A stretch of 64,000 nt of DNA from Loktanella sp. IMCC34160 (GTDB taxonomy: Bacteria; Pseudomonadota; Alphaproteobacteria; Rhodobacterales; Rhodobacteraceae). The notes beneath the pieces were generated by a model, which was not told where the DNA came from, made no database searches, and saw nothing but the letters and a program-made list of their open reading frames with translations. Shown here one piece after another: positions 18,603-27,764 of this stretch (position 1 is its first letter; the number at the start of each line of letters is the position of its first letter). The stretch spans positions 744,001 to 808,000 of the forward strand of contig NZ_SELP01000001.1 in assembly GCF_004145845.1 (NCBI RefSeq). The letters run 5' to 3'. A program made the position numbers and the translations under genes.

Positions 18603-19421
18603 ATGTCGCAATCAAACGAAGCCACCAGCTGCCGCAATCTGTCGTGGCTTGTCGCCCTGTTGGCGGGGCTGGTCGTCACCCTCTTGATGCGCGGTGCGGA
18701 TCAGGGATGGATTCTCTCGATCATCTTCGGGCTGGTCGTCTTGTTCGCGCTTGGGTTCGTATTGACCCGGTACTTCTGCGCCGATTCCGGGGTCACGAAA
18801 TCCGCCGTGTCCCAGACCGTTGCACCCGTTTCTGCGGCCGCAACCCCCACGCCGCGCGCCGCCGCGCCGGCCGCCGCCGCGACACCGGTTGCGACTTCGG
18901 CCCCGGTGGCTGCAGAGCCTGCGCCCGAACCGGCCCCGGATGCCGAACCGAAGGCCGAGGCGGAGCCCAAGGCAGCCGCCAAGCCGAAAGCGGCGGCAAA
19001 GCCCAAGACCGCAGCAAAACCGAAGGCCGCCGCAAAGCCCAAGGCAGAGACCAAGCCCAAGGCCGCCGCTGCCAAGGTAGAGGCCAAGCCCGCGGCGGCG
19101 AAACCCGCCCGTCCGCCGGTGGCCAAGGATGGCACGCCCGCCGATCTTCTTGCCAAACCGCGCGGCGGCAAGGCGGACGATCTGAAGATGATCAAGGGCG
19201 TCGGGCCGGGCATCGAAAAGACGCTCAACGAGATGGGGATCTGGCACTATGATCAGGTTGCCGGATTGCGGGGCAAGGAAATCAAGTGGGTAGATGACCG
19301 GCTGAAGTTCAAGGGCCGGATCACGCGCGACGAATGGATCAAGCAGGCCCGGGTTCTGGCCCGGGGCGGCGCGACCGAATTCGCGGCCCGCGCCAAGAAG
19401 GACGGCACCTACAAAGCGTAG
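18603..19421 (+). CDS. membrane protein with Ala/Lys/Pro linker and HhH-like domain
   Basis: 272 residues from ATG 18603 behind AAGGAG (18588-18593). Two transmembrane helices (about 13-29 and 36-55), then a long linker (65-188) made of PKAAAKPKAAAKPK-like repeats, then a C-terminal domain (190-254) almost the same as the tail of NuoE: by eye 41 of 64 positions agree ([37 protein letters not shown]). The design is a membrane tether with a long arm. It lies between nuoE and nuoF, so a function connected with complex I assembly or position is possible. No catalytic residues are evident. Confidence 0.8.
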   Translation: MSQSNEATSCRNLSWLVALLAGLVVTLLMRGADQGWILSIIFGLVVLFALGFVLTRYFCADSGVTKSAVSQTVAPVSAAATPTPRAAAPAAAATPVATSAPVAAEPAPEPAPDAEPKAEAEPKAAAKPKAAAKPKTAAKPKAAAKPKAETKPKAAAAKVEAKPAAAKPARPPVAKDGTPADLLAKPRGGKADDLKMIKGVGPGIEKTLNEMGIWHYDQVAGLRGKEIKWVDDRLKFKGRITRDEWIKQARVLARGGATEFAARAKKDGTYKA

Positions 19422-19439
19422 GGCCGATAGAAGACACGA

Positions 19440-19664
19440 ATGGGAGACGATTCAGACCGCAAACGGGCCGAGGCCGGCAAACGCGCCGCCAAGGTATTGA
19501 TTGCCACCGGGCTGTTCTGGATCGTCACCACCTATCTTGGGTCGCACCTGGGCTGGCCGCAACGCACGCGGGCCCTGTTCGACCTGATCGCCCTTGCCGG
19601 TTTCGGCTGGGCATTGTGGATGACTTATGGCATCTGGCGGTCACGCCAGAACGACAAGGGGTGA
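19440..19664 (+). CDS. DUF5337-like small membrane protein
   Basis: 74 residues. A charged N-terminus ([16 protein letters not shown]) and two helices ([20 protein letters not shown] and [21 protein letters not shown]). I recall this as DUF5337, a small protein found between nuoE and nuoF in Rhodobacteraceae. Function unknown; an accessory or assembly role for complex I is inferred from position. nuoF begins 4 bases later. Confidence 0.75.
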   Translation: MGDDSDRKRAEAGKRAAKVLIATGLFWIVTTYLGSHLGWPQRTRALFDLIALAGFGWALWMTYGIWRSRQNDKG

Positions 19665-19668
19665 GCCG

Positions 19669-20949
19669 ATGCTCAAAGACCAGGACCGGATCTTTACCAA
19701 CATCTACGGCATGCATGACCGGACGCTGAAAGGCGCCCAGTCCCGTGGGCATTGGGATGGCACTGCCGCGATCATCAAGAAGGGCCGCGACTGGATCATC
19801 GACGAGATGAAGGCCAGCGGCCTGCGGGGCCGGGGCGGCGCGGGTTTCCCCACGGGCCTGAAATGGTCGTTCATGCCCAAGGAATCGGATGGCCGTCCGT
19901 CCTACCTTGTGATCAACGCCGACGAATCCGAACCGGGCACCTGCAAGGACCGGGAAATCATGCGCCACGATCCGCATACGCTGATCGAAGGGGCGCTGAT
20001 CGCCAGTTTCGCGATGCAGGCCCATGCCTGCTACATCTACCTGCGCGGCGAATACATCCGCGAACGTGAAGCCCTGCAAAACGCCATCGACGAAGCCTAT
20101 GCCTCGGGCCTTCTGGGCAAGAACGCGGCCAAGTCGGGCTGGGACTTCGACCTTTATCTGCACCACGGCGCGGGCGCCTATATCTGTGGCGAGGAAACCG
20201 CCCTTCTTGAAAGCCTTGAGGGCAAGAAGGGGATGCCGCGGATGAAACCGCCGTTCCCGGCGGGCGCGGGCCTTTATGGCTGCCCGACCACGGTGAACAA
20301 CGTCGAATCCATCGCCGTCGTGCCGACCATTCTGCGCCGGGGCGCATCGTGGTTCGCGGGCTTTGGCCGCCAGAACAACGCGGGCACCAAGCTGTTCGCG
20401 ATCTCGGGCCATGTGAACAACCCCTGCGTCGTCGAAGAGGAAATGTCGATCACCTTTGAAGAGCTGATCGAAAAGCACTGTGGCGGCATCCGGGGTGGCT
20501 GGGACAACCTCAAGGCCGTGATCCCCGGTGGGTCGTCCGTGCCCTGTGTCCGTGGCGAGAAGATGAAAGACGCCATCATGGACTTCGACTACCTGCGCGG
20601 AGAGCTGGGCTCGGGCCTTGGCACCGCTGCGGTGATCGTGATGGACAACTCTGTCGATATCATCAAGGCGATCTGGCGCCTGTCGAAGTTCTACAAGCAC
20701 GAAAGCTGCGGCCAGTGCACCCCCTGCCGCGAAGGCACCGGCTGGATGATGCGGGTGATGGAACGGCTGGTGCAGGGCAATGCGAGCGTCGAAGAAATCG
20801 ACATGCTGTTCGACGTGACCAAGCAGGTCGAAGGCCACACCATCTGCGCCCTTGGCGACGCGGCGGCCTGGCCGATCCAGGGTCTGATCCGCAACTTCCG
20901 AGACGAGATCGAGGACCGGATCAAGAGCAAGCGGATCGCGGCTGAATAA
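19669..20949 (+). CDS. nuoF: NADH-quinone oxidoreductase subunit F (NADH-binding)
   Basis: 426 residues from ATG 19669. The NADH-binding loop [10 protein letters not shown] (residues 54-63), the FMN region ([18 protein letters not shown]) and the N3 [4Fe-4S] ligands C347, C350, C353 and C393 are present. It accepts electrons from NADH in the peripheral arm. Notably it is the last nuo gene here; nuoG and the membrane subunits do not follow. Confidence 0.95.
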   Translation: MLKDQDRIFTNIYGMHDRTLKGAQSRGHWDGTAAIIKKGRDWIIDEMKASGLRGRGGAGFPTGLKWSFMPKESDGRPSYLVINADESEPGTCKDREIMRHDPHTLIEGALIASFAMQAHACYIYLRGEYIREREALQNAIDEAYASGLLGKNAAKSGWDFDLYLHHGAGAYICGEETALLESLEGKKGMPRMKPPFPAGAGLYGCPTTVNNVESIAVVPTILRRGASWFAGFGRQNNAGTKLFAISGHVNNPCVVEEEMSITFEELIEKHCGGIRGGWDNLKAVIPGGSSVPCVRGEKMKDAIMDFDYLRGELGSGLGTAAVIVMDNSVDIIKAIWRLSKFYKHESCGQCTPCREGTGWMMRVMERLVQGNASVEEIDMLFDVTKQVEGHTICALGDAAAWPIQGLIRNFRDEIEDRIKSKRIAAE

Positions 20950-20957
20950 CCGGAGCG

Positions 20958-21164
20958 ATGCAATACGATCAGTTCCACCCCAACAGTTGCCCCAGTTGCG
21001 GAACGCGCCCCTATCCTTGGGGCAAGGCCTGCGAAACCTGCGGACTGGTTGGGGAGGAACGGGTTGGCCCGGCATGGATGCCGCGCCTTGCGCCTGTCGC
21101 GGCCTCGCTGTTTGTCATTCTGGTGATCATGGCCGTGATCGGAGCGGTTTTTTCGGCCGGATAG
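20958..21164 (+). CDS. small zinc-ribbon membrane protein
   Basis: 68 residues. The N-terminus has two CxxC knuckles (CPSCG and CETCG, 15 residues apart) that could bind zinc, followed by one hydrophobic helix (VAASLFVILVIMAVIGAVF). It starts 8 bases after nuoF and likely belongs to the nuo transcript. Family and role not recognised. Confidence 0.65.
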   Translation: MQYDQFHPNSCPSCGTRPYPWGKACETCGLVGEERVGPAWMPRLAPVAASLFVILVIMAVIGAVFSAG

Positions 21165-21195
21165 CCGTGGCATCCCGCCCCGATAGGCGAATCTA

Positions 21196-22287
21196 ATGAC
21201 GATGGAACTTTTCCTTGCCTGCCCGCCGGGCTTTGAACCGACCCTTGCCGCCGAGGCGCGCGAGGCGGGGTTCAAGGGCGTGGCGGAAACGCCGGGCGGC
21301 GTGACCTGCGCGGGCGACTGGGCCGAGGTCTGGCGTGCCAACCTTGTTTTGCGGGGCGCGACCCGCGTGCTGGCCCGGGTCGAAGAGTTTCGCGCCTTCC
21401 ACCTGGCCCAGCTCGACAAACGCGCGCAAAAAGTCGATTGGGCCGCGATCCTGCCCAAGGCCACCCCGGTCAAGGTCGAGGTGACAAGCCGCAAATCCAA
21501 GATCTATCACGCGGGCGCGGCTGCCCAGCGGATCGAAAAGGCGCTGACCGACAGCATCGGCGCTGTGATCGACCCGGAGGCCGCGATCAAGTTGAAGGTG
21601 CGGATCGACGACAACCTTGTGACCTTTTCCATCGATACGTCGGGCGAAAGCCTGCACAAACGCGGCCACAAGGTCGCGGTGAACAAGGCGCCGCTGCGGG
21701 AAACGCTGGCTGCGCTGTGCCTGCGGGCCTGCGGATTTGACGGGACCCAGACCGTGCTGGACCCGATGTGCGGGTCGGGCACCTTCCCGATCGAGGCGGC
21801 GGAATGGGCCGCAGGGCTGATGCCTGGGCGGGACCGCCGGTTCGCCTTTGAAGACCTGCCCAGCTTTGACGCGGCCAGTTGGGCGCGGATGAAAACGGGT
21901 GCTGCACGGCCAACGTCGGCCCGTTTCTACGGGTCCGACAGGGACGCAGGCGCGGTGCGTATGGCGCAGGACAATGCAGGCCGGGCCGGGGTGGACGACA
22001 TCTGCCTGTTCGAATGCAAACCCATCTCGGACATCGCGCCGCCCGATGGGCCGCCTGGGCTGGTGATGATCAACCCGCCCTATGGTGGCCGGATCGGCAA
22101 CAAGAAGCTGTTGTTCGGCCTTTATGGCGCGATGGGCAAGGTCCTGTCGGAGCGGTTCTCCGGCTGGCGGGTCGGCTTTGTCACCTCGGACGGGGGGCTT
22201 GCCAAGGCGACGGGGCTGGACCTGTCCGCAGGCCCGCCCATCGATAACGGCGGGATCAAGATCCGGCTGTATCAGGCGCAGCTGTAG
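21196..22287 (+). CDS. THUMP-domain class I SAM-dependent RNA methyltransferase
   Basis: 363 residues. N-terminal ferredoxin-like/THUMP region (to about 160), then a Rossmann methyltransferase with the SAM motif LDPMCGSGTFPIEAAEWAAG and the catalytic NPPYGGRIG, as in the RlmL/UPF0020 group that methylates guanine N2 in 23S rRNA. The much larger E. coli RlmL has an extra domain, so the exact target base is open. Its 3' end overlaps that of bhcR by 32 bases (convergent). Confidence 0.88.
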   Translation: MTMELFLACPPGFEPTLAAEAREAGFKGVAETPGGVTCAGDWAEVWRANLVLRGATRVLARVEEFRAFHLAQLDKRAQKVDWAAILPKATPVKVEVTSRKSKIYHAGAAAQRIEKALTDSIGAVIDPEAAIKLKVRIDDNLVTFSIDTSGESLHKRGHKVAVNKAPLRETLAALCLRACGFDGTQTVLDPMCGSGTFPIEAAEWAAGLMPGRDRRFAFEDLPSFDAASWARMKTGAARPTSARFYGSDRDAGAVRMAQDNAGRAGVDDICLFECKPISDIAPPDGPPGLVMINPPYGGRIGNKKLLFGLYGAMGKVLSERFSGWRVGFVTSDGGLAKATGLDLSAGPPIDNGGIKIRLYQAQL

Positions 22288-23083
22288 CGCCGATCGCGGC
22301 CGAGATTTCGGCCGCCGCGCGGGCCACTTCCGCCCCGAAGGCCGCAAGCCGCGCTTCGGTGAACCGGGCCGAGGGGCCCGAGATGGAAATCCCGCCCACC
22401 ACCTCGCCCCGCGCGTCGCGGATCGCCGCGCCCATGCAGGACATGCCGATGTGCCGTTCTTCGCGGTCGAACGACCAGCCGCGCGCGGCGGTCTTGTCCA
22501 GATCGGCCTCCAGCACCGGGCGATGCGACAGGGTGCTGCCGGTAAAGGCGACCAATTGCATTGACCCGATCAGCCGGTCGCGCCGGTCGCGGGGCAGGGC
22601 GGCAAGGATCGCCTTGCCGGTGCCAGAGGCATGCATCGCGGTGCGGGTGCCGGGGTGAAAGAAGGCCCGGATCGGGTTCCGGCTTTCGACCTGACCGACG
22701 AAGACCACCTCGGCCCCGTCCTGAACCGCAAGGTTCGCGGTTTCCCCCGTCGCCTCCATCAGCTGGCGCATCACCGGGCGGGCGGCATCCAGAAGCGTGG
22801 TGCGCCGCAGATAGGCGGACCCGGTGCGATAGGCCTCGATCCCGACGGCCCATGTTTGGGCCGTGCTGTCAAAGGCGGCAAAGCCCCGGTTCTGAAGCGT
22901 GGTCAGAATGCGGTGGGTCGTGGGGGCGGGGATGTCCAGCGCCTCGGATATCCCGGTCAGGGTCCTGTCTTCGGCCCGGGCCAGATGTTCCAGCACCAGA
23001 AGCGCCCGGTCCAGCGCCTGAAGCGTGGGCGCGGTGGATTCGGTGAAAGTGGAGCGGGGGCGGCCGCGGCTGCGTTTTTCCAT
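22256..23083 (-). CDS. bhcR: IclR-family regulator of the beta-hydroxyaspartate cycle
   Basis: 275 residues. Winged helix-turn-helix (about 20-75, LTGISEALDIPAPTTHRIL) and the IclR effector domain (GKAILAALPRD, RGWSFDREERHIGMSCMGAA, GISISGPSARFT). It diverges from bhcABCD, the arrangement described for Paracoccus denitrificans, where BhcR responds to glyoxylate and controls the cluster. Both genes must be driven from the 201-base AT-rich gap. The identity as BhcR rests on context, since IclR proteins look alike. Confidence 0.9.
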   Translation of the reverse strand: MEKRSRGRPRSTFTESTAPTLQALDRALLVLEHLARAEDRTLTGISEALDIPAPTTHRILTTLQNRGFAAFDSTAQTWAVGIEAYRTGSAYLRRTTLLDAARPVMRQLMEATGETANLAVQDGAEVVFVGQVESRNPIRAFFHPGTRTAMHASGTGKAILAALPRDRRDRLIGSMQLVAFTGSTLSHRPVLEADLDKTAARGWSFDREERHIGMSCMGAAIRDARGEVVGGISISGPSARFTEARLAAFGAEVARAAAEISAAIGATAAPDTAGS

Positions 23084-23284
23084 GGCGGGTCTCCTGTCGG
23101 ATCTAGTCTAGGTGCGTGAAAATATTTTTCAATCTTGATCATGTGGGCAGTGTGAAAAGAAATAAAATGAATATGAACAACGCGTTAGATATTTTAATGC
23201 GGTAGTGAAAAATAATTTTGAAAAAATTGCGAATAGCGGGCGCTGGCCGCATGATCTGCGCATACAGCCCGAAAGGAGCCTTCG
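23084..23284. promoter_or_regulatory. AT-rich bhcR-bhcA control region
   Basis: The centre (about 23115-23230) is strikingly AT-rich against a background of about two-thirds GC. GTGAAAA occurs three times in direct orientation (23116-23122, 23152-23158, 23205-23211), and a near-palindrome TGAAAATATTTTTCA lies at 23117-23131. These are the best candidates for BhcR binding, but I cannot align them to a known site. A ribosome site AAGGAG (23273-23278) serves bhcA. Confidence 0.6.
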
Positions 23285-24472
23285 ATGTCAGATCAGAACC
23301 CGGTTTTCATTCCCGGCCCGACCAATATCCCTGACCGCCTGCGACGCGCGATGATGGTGCAGACCCGCGACCACCGCGCGCCGGATTTCGTGGATACCCT
23401 GCTGCCGGTGCTGGAGCGCTGCAAGACGGTCTTCGGCACGACCGACGGCACCGTCATCACTTTCCCGTCCTCGGGCACTGGTGGCTGGGAAGCGGCGATC
23501 ACCAATACCCTGTCGCCCGGCGACGCGGTTCTGATCGCCCGTTATGGCATGTTCTCGCACCGCTGGATCGACCTGTGCCAGCGGCACGGGCTGGACGTGC
23601 GGATCATCGAATGCGACTGGGGCAGCGGTGCCCCCGCCGACAAGTTCGCCGAGGCGCTGGCCGCCGATACCGCCCATGACATCAAGGCGGTCCTTGTCAC
23701 CCATAACGAGACCGCGACCGGCGTCCTGTCCGATATCGGCGCGGTGCGGGCGGCGATGAACGGGGCCGGTCATCCGGCGCTGTTGATGGTCGATGCGGTG
23801 TCATCGCTCGCTTCCGTCCCGTTCCGGATGGACGACTGGGGCGTCGATATCTGCGTTTCGGGCAGCCAGAAGGGGTTCATGCTGGCCACCGGCATGGCGA
23901 TCCTTGCGGTCAGCCCAAAGGCGCTTGCCGCGATGGAGGGGGCGACCCTGCCGCGCACCTTCTTTTCCTTCAAGGACATGATGGGGGCGAATGCCAATGG
24001 CGGCTTCCCCTACACCCCGCCGCTGCAACTGATCTATGGTCTGTCCGAGGCGCTGGACATGTTGGAAGAGGAGGGGTTGGACAATGTCTATGCCCGCCAT
24101 CACCGGCTGGCCGAAGGGGTTCGCCGCGCGGTCGCGGCATGGGGGCTGAAGCTGGTTGCCCAATCGCCCGACCTGTACAGCGATACGGTCAGCGCGATCT
24201 ACGTCCCCGAAGGGTTCAACAGCGATGCGCTGACCGATCACGCCTTCCATGCTTATGGCGTGTCCTTCGGGGTTGGCCTTGGCCAGATGAAGGGCCGCGC
24301 CTTCCGCATCGGCCATCTGGGTATGCTGACCGAAACCATGGTCTTGTCGGGCCTTGCCACCATTGAAATGGCGATGGCCGATCTGGACTACCCGATCACC
24401 CTGGGCAGCGGGGTTGCCGCCGCGCAGGACTATTTCCGCAAATCGCGCCCCGCGCTGTCCAAAGCCGCATGA
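23285..24472 (+). CDS. bhcA: aspartate-glyoxylate aminotransferase
   Basis: 395 residues, class V PLP aminotransferase related to serine-glyoxylate aminotransferases. FIPGPTNIPDRLRRAMM opens the protein. The PLP lysine is K196 in CVSGSQKGFMLATG, with the aspartate of LLMVDAVSSLASVPF pairing with the ring nitrogen. In the beta-hydroxyaspartate cycle it converts glyoxylate and aspartate to glycine and oxaloacetate, the net product. The divergent bhcR and the three following genes fix this over a photorespiratory role. Confidence 0.95.
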   Translation: MSDQNPVFIPGPTNIPDRLRRAMMVQTRDHRAPDFVDTLLPVLERCKTVFGTTDGTVITFPSSGTGGWEAAITNTLSPGDAVLIARYGMFSHRWIDLCQRHGLDVRIIECDWGSGAPADKFAEALAADTAHDIKAVLVTHNETATGVLSDIGAVRAAMNGAGHPALLMVDAVSSLASVPFRMDDWGVDICVSGSQKGFMLATGMAILAVSPKALAAMEGATLPRTFFSFKDMMGANANGGFPYTPPLQLIYGLSEALDMLEEEGLDNVYARHHRLAEGVRRAVAAWGLKLVAQSPDLYSDTVSAIYVPEGFNSDALTDHAFHAYGVSFGVGLGQMKGRAFRIGHLGMLTETMVLSGLATIEMAMADLDYPITLGSGVAAAQDYFRKSRPALSKAA

Positions 24473-24479
24473 GGACCGA

Positions 24480-25430
24480 ATGACACACTGGCCCACCTTC
24501 GATGACGTGATCGCGGCCCATGACCGGATCGCGCCATATATCCACCGGACCCCGGTCCTGACGTCCGAGTTCATCAACGGGCTTGCCGGGTGCGAGCTGT
24601 ACTTCAAGTGCGAGAATCTGCAAAAGGCGGGCGCGTTCAAGGCGCGCGGCGCGTCCAACGCCGTCTTTGGTCTGACCGACGAGCAGGCCGCGCGGGGCGT
24701 TGCCACCCATTCCAGCGGCAACCACGGCACCTGCCTGTCCTATGCCGCCGGACGCCGGGGCATTCCCTGCACCGTGGTCATGCCGCGCACCGCGCCGCAG
24801 GCCAAGAAGGACGCGGTCAAGGGCTATGGCGGCCGCGTGGTGGAATGCGAACCCTCGACCACCTCGCGAGAGGCGGTCTTTGCCGAGGTCGTGGCCGAGA
24901 CCGGGGCCGAGTTCGTGCACCCCTACAACGACCTGCGCGTCATCACCGGGCAGGCCACCTGTAGCCGCGAGCTGATGGAACAGGCGCCGGGGCTGGACGC
25001 GGTCATCGCACCCATTGGCGGCGGCGGCATGGTGTCGGGCACCTGCCTGACCCTGTCGAACATCGCGCCCGGCGTGAAGATCTACGCCGCCGAACCGGAA
25101 CAGGCCGATGACGCCGCCCGCAGTTTCCGCGCGGGCCACATCATCGCCGATGACGCGCCGGTGACGGTGGCGGACGGGCTCAAGGTGCCGCTGAAGGAAA
25201 ACACATGGCACTATGTGTCAAACCATGTGACCGACATCCTGACCGCATCCGAGCAAGAGATCATCGACGCGATGAAGCTGATCTGGAAACGGATGAAGAT
25301 CGTGATGGAACCCTCCAGCGCCGTGCCGCTGGCCACCATCCTGAAGAACCCTGACATTTTCGCGGGCCAGAAGGTCGGCGTCATCATCACCGGCGGCAAC
25401 GTCGATCTGGACAAACTGCCTTGGCAGTGA
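24480..25430 (+). CDS. bhcB: beta-hydroxyaspartate dehydratase
   Basis: 316 residues from ATG 24480. Fold type II PLP enzyme of the serine/threonine dehydratase group: PLP lysine K54 in KAGAFKARGAS, the substrate loop THSSGNHGTCLSYAA and the phosphate loop PIGGGGMVSGT. It removes water from erythro-beta-hydroxyaspartate to give iminosuccinate. A threonine dehydratase or serine racemase would look alike; the neighbours decide. Confidence 0.94.
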   Translation: MTHWPTFDDVIAAHDRIAPYIHRTPVLTSEFINGLAGCELYFKCENLQKAGAFKARGASNAVFGLTDEQAARGVATHSSGNHGTCLSYAAGRRGIPCTVVMPRTAPQAKKDAVKGYGGRVVECEPSTTSREAVFAEVVAETGAEFVHPYNDLRVITGQATCSRELMEQAPGLDAVIAPIGGGGMVSGTCLTLSNIAPGVKIYAAEPEQADDAARSFRAGHIIADDAPVTVADGLKVPLKENTWHYVSNHVTDILTASEQEIIDAMKLIWKRMKIVMEPSSAVPLATILKNPDIFAGQKVGVIITGGNVDLDKLPWQ

Positions 25431-25441
25431 AGGAGGATACC

Positions 25442-26605
25442 ATGAACGCAGAAACCAAATTCGAAGGGCTTGAGGTCGGGTTCGACGTGCCCGCACTGCC
25501 CGGCATGGACGAGGCCGATATCCAGACCCCCTGCATCGTGCTGGATCTGGACGCGCTGGAACGCAACATCGTCAAGATGGGCGACTATGCCAAGGCGCAT
25601 GGGATGCGCCACCGGGTGCACGGCAAGATGCATAAATCCGTGGATGTGGCCAAGCTGCAGGAACGGCTGGGGGGCGCCGTCGGCGTCTGCTGCCAGAAGG
25701 TGTCCGAGGCCGAGGTTTTCGCCCGCGGCGGCATCAAGGATATCCTTGTGTCCAATCAGGTGCGTGACCCGCTCAAGATCGATCGTCTGGCCCGTCTGCC
25801 CAAGCTGGGCGCGCGGACCATCGTCTGTGTCGATGATGTCGCCAATGTCGCGGACCTTTCGGCGGCGGCGGTCAAGCATGGCACCGAGCTGGAAGTCTTT
25901 GTCGAGATCGACTGCGGCGCGGGCCGCTGCGGCGTCACCACGACCCCGGCCGTGATCGAGATTGCCAAGGCGGTTCAGGCGGCACCGAACCTGAAGTTCA
26001 CCGGCATTCAGGCCTATCAGGGCGCGATGCAGCACATGGACAGCTATGCCGACCGCAAGGCCAAGCTGGACGCCGCGATTGCGCAGGTGAAGGACGCCGT
26101 GGACGGGCTGAAGGCCGAAGGGATCGAGTGCGAATTGGTCTCGGGCGGCGGTACGGGCAGCTATTATTTCGAAAGCAACTCGGGCGTTTACAACGAATTG
26201 CAGTGCGGGTCCTACGCCTTCATGGATGCCGACTATGGCCGCATCCTTGACGCGGACGGCAACCGCATTGACCGGGGCGAATGGGAAAACGCGATGTTCC
26301 TTTACACCCAGGTCATGTCCCACGCGAAGGCGGACAAGGCGATTGTCGATGCCGGGCTGAAGGCGCAATCAGTCGACAGCGGGTTGCCGGTGGTCTTTGG
26401 CCGCGACGATGTCGAATACATCAAATGTTCGGATGAACACGGCGTCGTTTCGGACCCGAAGGGCGTGCTGAAGGTCGGCGACAAGCTGCGGCTTGTGCCC
26501 GGTCACTGCGACCCGACCGCGAACGTCCATGACTGGTATGTCGGTGTCCGGAACGGCAAGGTCGAAACCCTTTGGCCCGTGTCGGCCCGTGGAAAGGCCT
26601 ACTGA
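25442..26605 (+). CDS. bhcC: beta-hydroxyaspartate aldolase
   Basis: 387 residues from ATG 25442, behind AAGGAGGA. Fold type III (alanine racemase-like) PLP enzyme related to D-threonine aldolases. The likely PLP lysine is K62 in HRVHGKMHKSVD, and LVPGHCDPTANVHDW near the C-terminus holds the His/Cys metal site of the family. It condenses glycine with glyoxylate to beta-hydroxyaspartate. The stop overlaps the bhcD start (TGATG). Confidence 0.95.
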   Translation: MNAETKFEGLEVGFDVPALPGMDEADIQTPCIVLDLDALERNIVKMGDYAKAHGMRHRVHGKMHKSVDVAKLQERLGGAVGVCCQKVSEAEVFARGGIKDILVSNQVRDPLKIDRLARLPKLGARTIVCVDDVANVADLSAAAVKHGTELEVFVEIDCGAGRCGVTTTPAVIEIAKAVQAAPNLKFTGIQAYQGAMQHMDSYADRKAKLDAAIAQVKDAVDGLKAEGIECELVSGGGTGSYYFESNSGVYNELQCGSYAFMDADYGRILDADGNRIDRGEWENAMFLYTQVMSHAKADKAIVDAGLKAQSVDSGLPVVFGRDDVEYIKCSDEHGVVSDPKGVLKVGDKLRLVPGHCDPTANVHDWYVGVRNGKVETLWPVSARGKAY

Positions 26606-27582
26606 TGGCCGAGGGTTTGCTGATCGTGAACGAGGCCGCCTGCGAGGCGGTCGTGACCCGCGGCGCGGCCTTTGCCGCCGTGGAAAGCACATTCGCCGCC
26701 ATGGCGACGGGGGAGGCGTGGAACTTTCCCGTGGTGCGCGAGGCGCTGGGCCATGCGGACGCGCTTTACGGCTTCAAGTCCGGGTTCGACCGGGCGGGGA
26801 TGGCGTTGGGCGTGAAATCCGGGGGCTACTGGCCGGGCAACGCGGCCAAGGGGCTGACCAACCACCAGTCCACCGTGTTTCTGTTCGACCCGGACACCGG
26901 GCAGTTGGCGGCGCTGGTCGGGGGCAACTACCTGACAGCGATCCGCACCGCGGCCGCGTCGTCGGTTTCCATCGCGCATCTGGCGCGGCCGGACGCCAAG
27001 GTGATCGGCATGGTCGGGGCGGGGCACCAATCGGCGTTCCAGCTGCGCGCGGCGCTGGAACAGCGGGACTTTGAAAAGGTCGTCGCCTGGAACCCGCATC
27101 CGGACATGTTGCCCCGGCTTCAGGCCGTGGCGGAAGAGGCCGGGCTGCCCTTTGAAGGGGTGGAGCGCGAGGAACTAGGGGCGCAAGCGGATGTGATCAT
27201 CACCATCACCTCGGCCTTCGAGCCGCTTTTGATGCGCGACTGGATCAAGCCGGGCACCCATCTGGCCTGCATGGGCACCGACACCAAGGGCAAGCAAGAG
27301 GTCGACCCGGCGATCCTGACCGCCGCGACCGTGTTCACCGATGAGGTCGCCCAGTCGATCACCATCGGCGAGGCGCAGCACGCGGTGGGCCACGGGCTGA
27401 TGGGCGAGGGGGATATCACCCCCATTGGGGCGGTCATCAACGGCACACATCCGGGCCGGACGTCAGAGGCAGAGATCACCCTGTTCGACGGAACCGGTGT
27501 CGGGCTTCAGGACTTGGCGGTGGCACAGGTGGCCGCAAAGCTGGCGGAAGAGCAAGGCAAGGCGCAGCGGATCGCCCTGTGA
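26605..27582 (+). CDS. bhcD: iminosuccinate reductase
   Basis: 325 residues, ornithine cyclodeaminase/mu-crystallin family. The Rossmann motif GMVGAGHQSAFQLRAAL, the substrate loop YGFKSGFDRAG and the DEVAQSITIGEAQ segment are kept. It reduces iminosuccinate to aspartate with NADH, closing the cycle so that aspartate again feeds BhcA. Last gene of the bhc operon; a structured repeat follows directly. Confidence 0.95.
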   Translation: MAEGLLIVNEAACEAVVTRGAAFAAVESTFAAMATGEAWNFPVVREALGHADALYGFKSGFDRAGMALGVKSGGYWPGNAAKGLTNHQSTVFLFDPDTGQLAALVGGNYLTAIRTAAASSVSIAHLARPDAKVIGMVGAGHQSAFQLRAALEQRDFEKVVAWNPHPDMLPRLQAVAEEAGLPFEGVEREELGAQADVIITITSAFEPLLMRDWIKPGTHLACMGTDTKGKQEVDPAILTAATVFTDEVAQSITIGEAQHAVGHGLMGEGDITPIGAVINGTHPGRTSEAEITLFDGTGVGLQDLAVAQVAAKLAEEQGKAQRIAL

Positions 27583-27589
27583 CGGGGGT

Positions 27590-27660
27590 GGTGGGTTAAA
27601 ACCCACCTTACGTTCAGGGGCGCTGCCCCTCTGGCCCTTCGGGCCATTCACCCCGGAGTA
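27590..27660 (+). repeat. structured intergenic repeat, copy 1 (left part only)
   Basis: Starts 8 bases after bhcD. Hairpin GGTGGGTT-AA-AACCCACC (27590-27607), TTACGTTC, then two more hairpins: AGGGGC-GCT-GCCCCT (27616-27630) and TGGCCC-TTC-GGGCCA (27632-27646), ending in CACCCCGG. Over about 70 bases it is nearly identical to the left part of the copy at 51862, but the right-hand hairpin end is missing. It could act as a transcript end for bhcD. The gap continues to 27764 without a gene. Confidence 0.8.
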
Positions 27661-27764
27661 TTTGGGGCAAAATGAGAGAGGGCAGGCTGGTTTCGATCGG
27701 CCTGCCCTTGCCGGTTCCGGGGGAATGCGGTTTCCTCGGTCCATTCAGGAAGACGGGGGGTGAC

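Noticed and set aside
18841-19120. The Ala/Lys/Pro-coding tract as a DNA tandem repeat
   Set aside because: The repetition is at the amino-acid level (PKAAAKPK-like) with varied codons, so it is a protein linker and not a tandem DNA array.
23084-23284. A riboswitch in the bhc leader
   Set aside because: The glycine link made me look, but the gap shows AT-rich repeats and no conserved paired elements of a glycine riboswitch.
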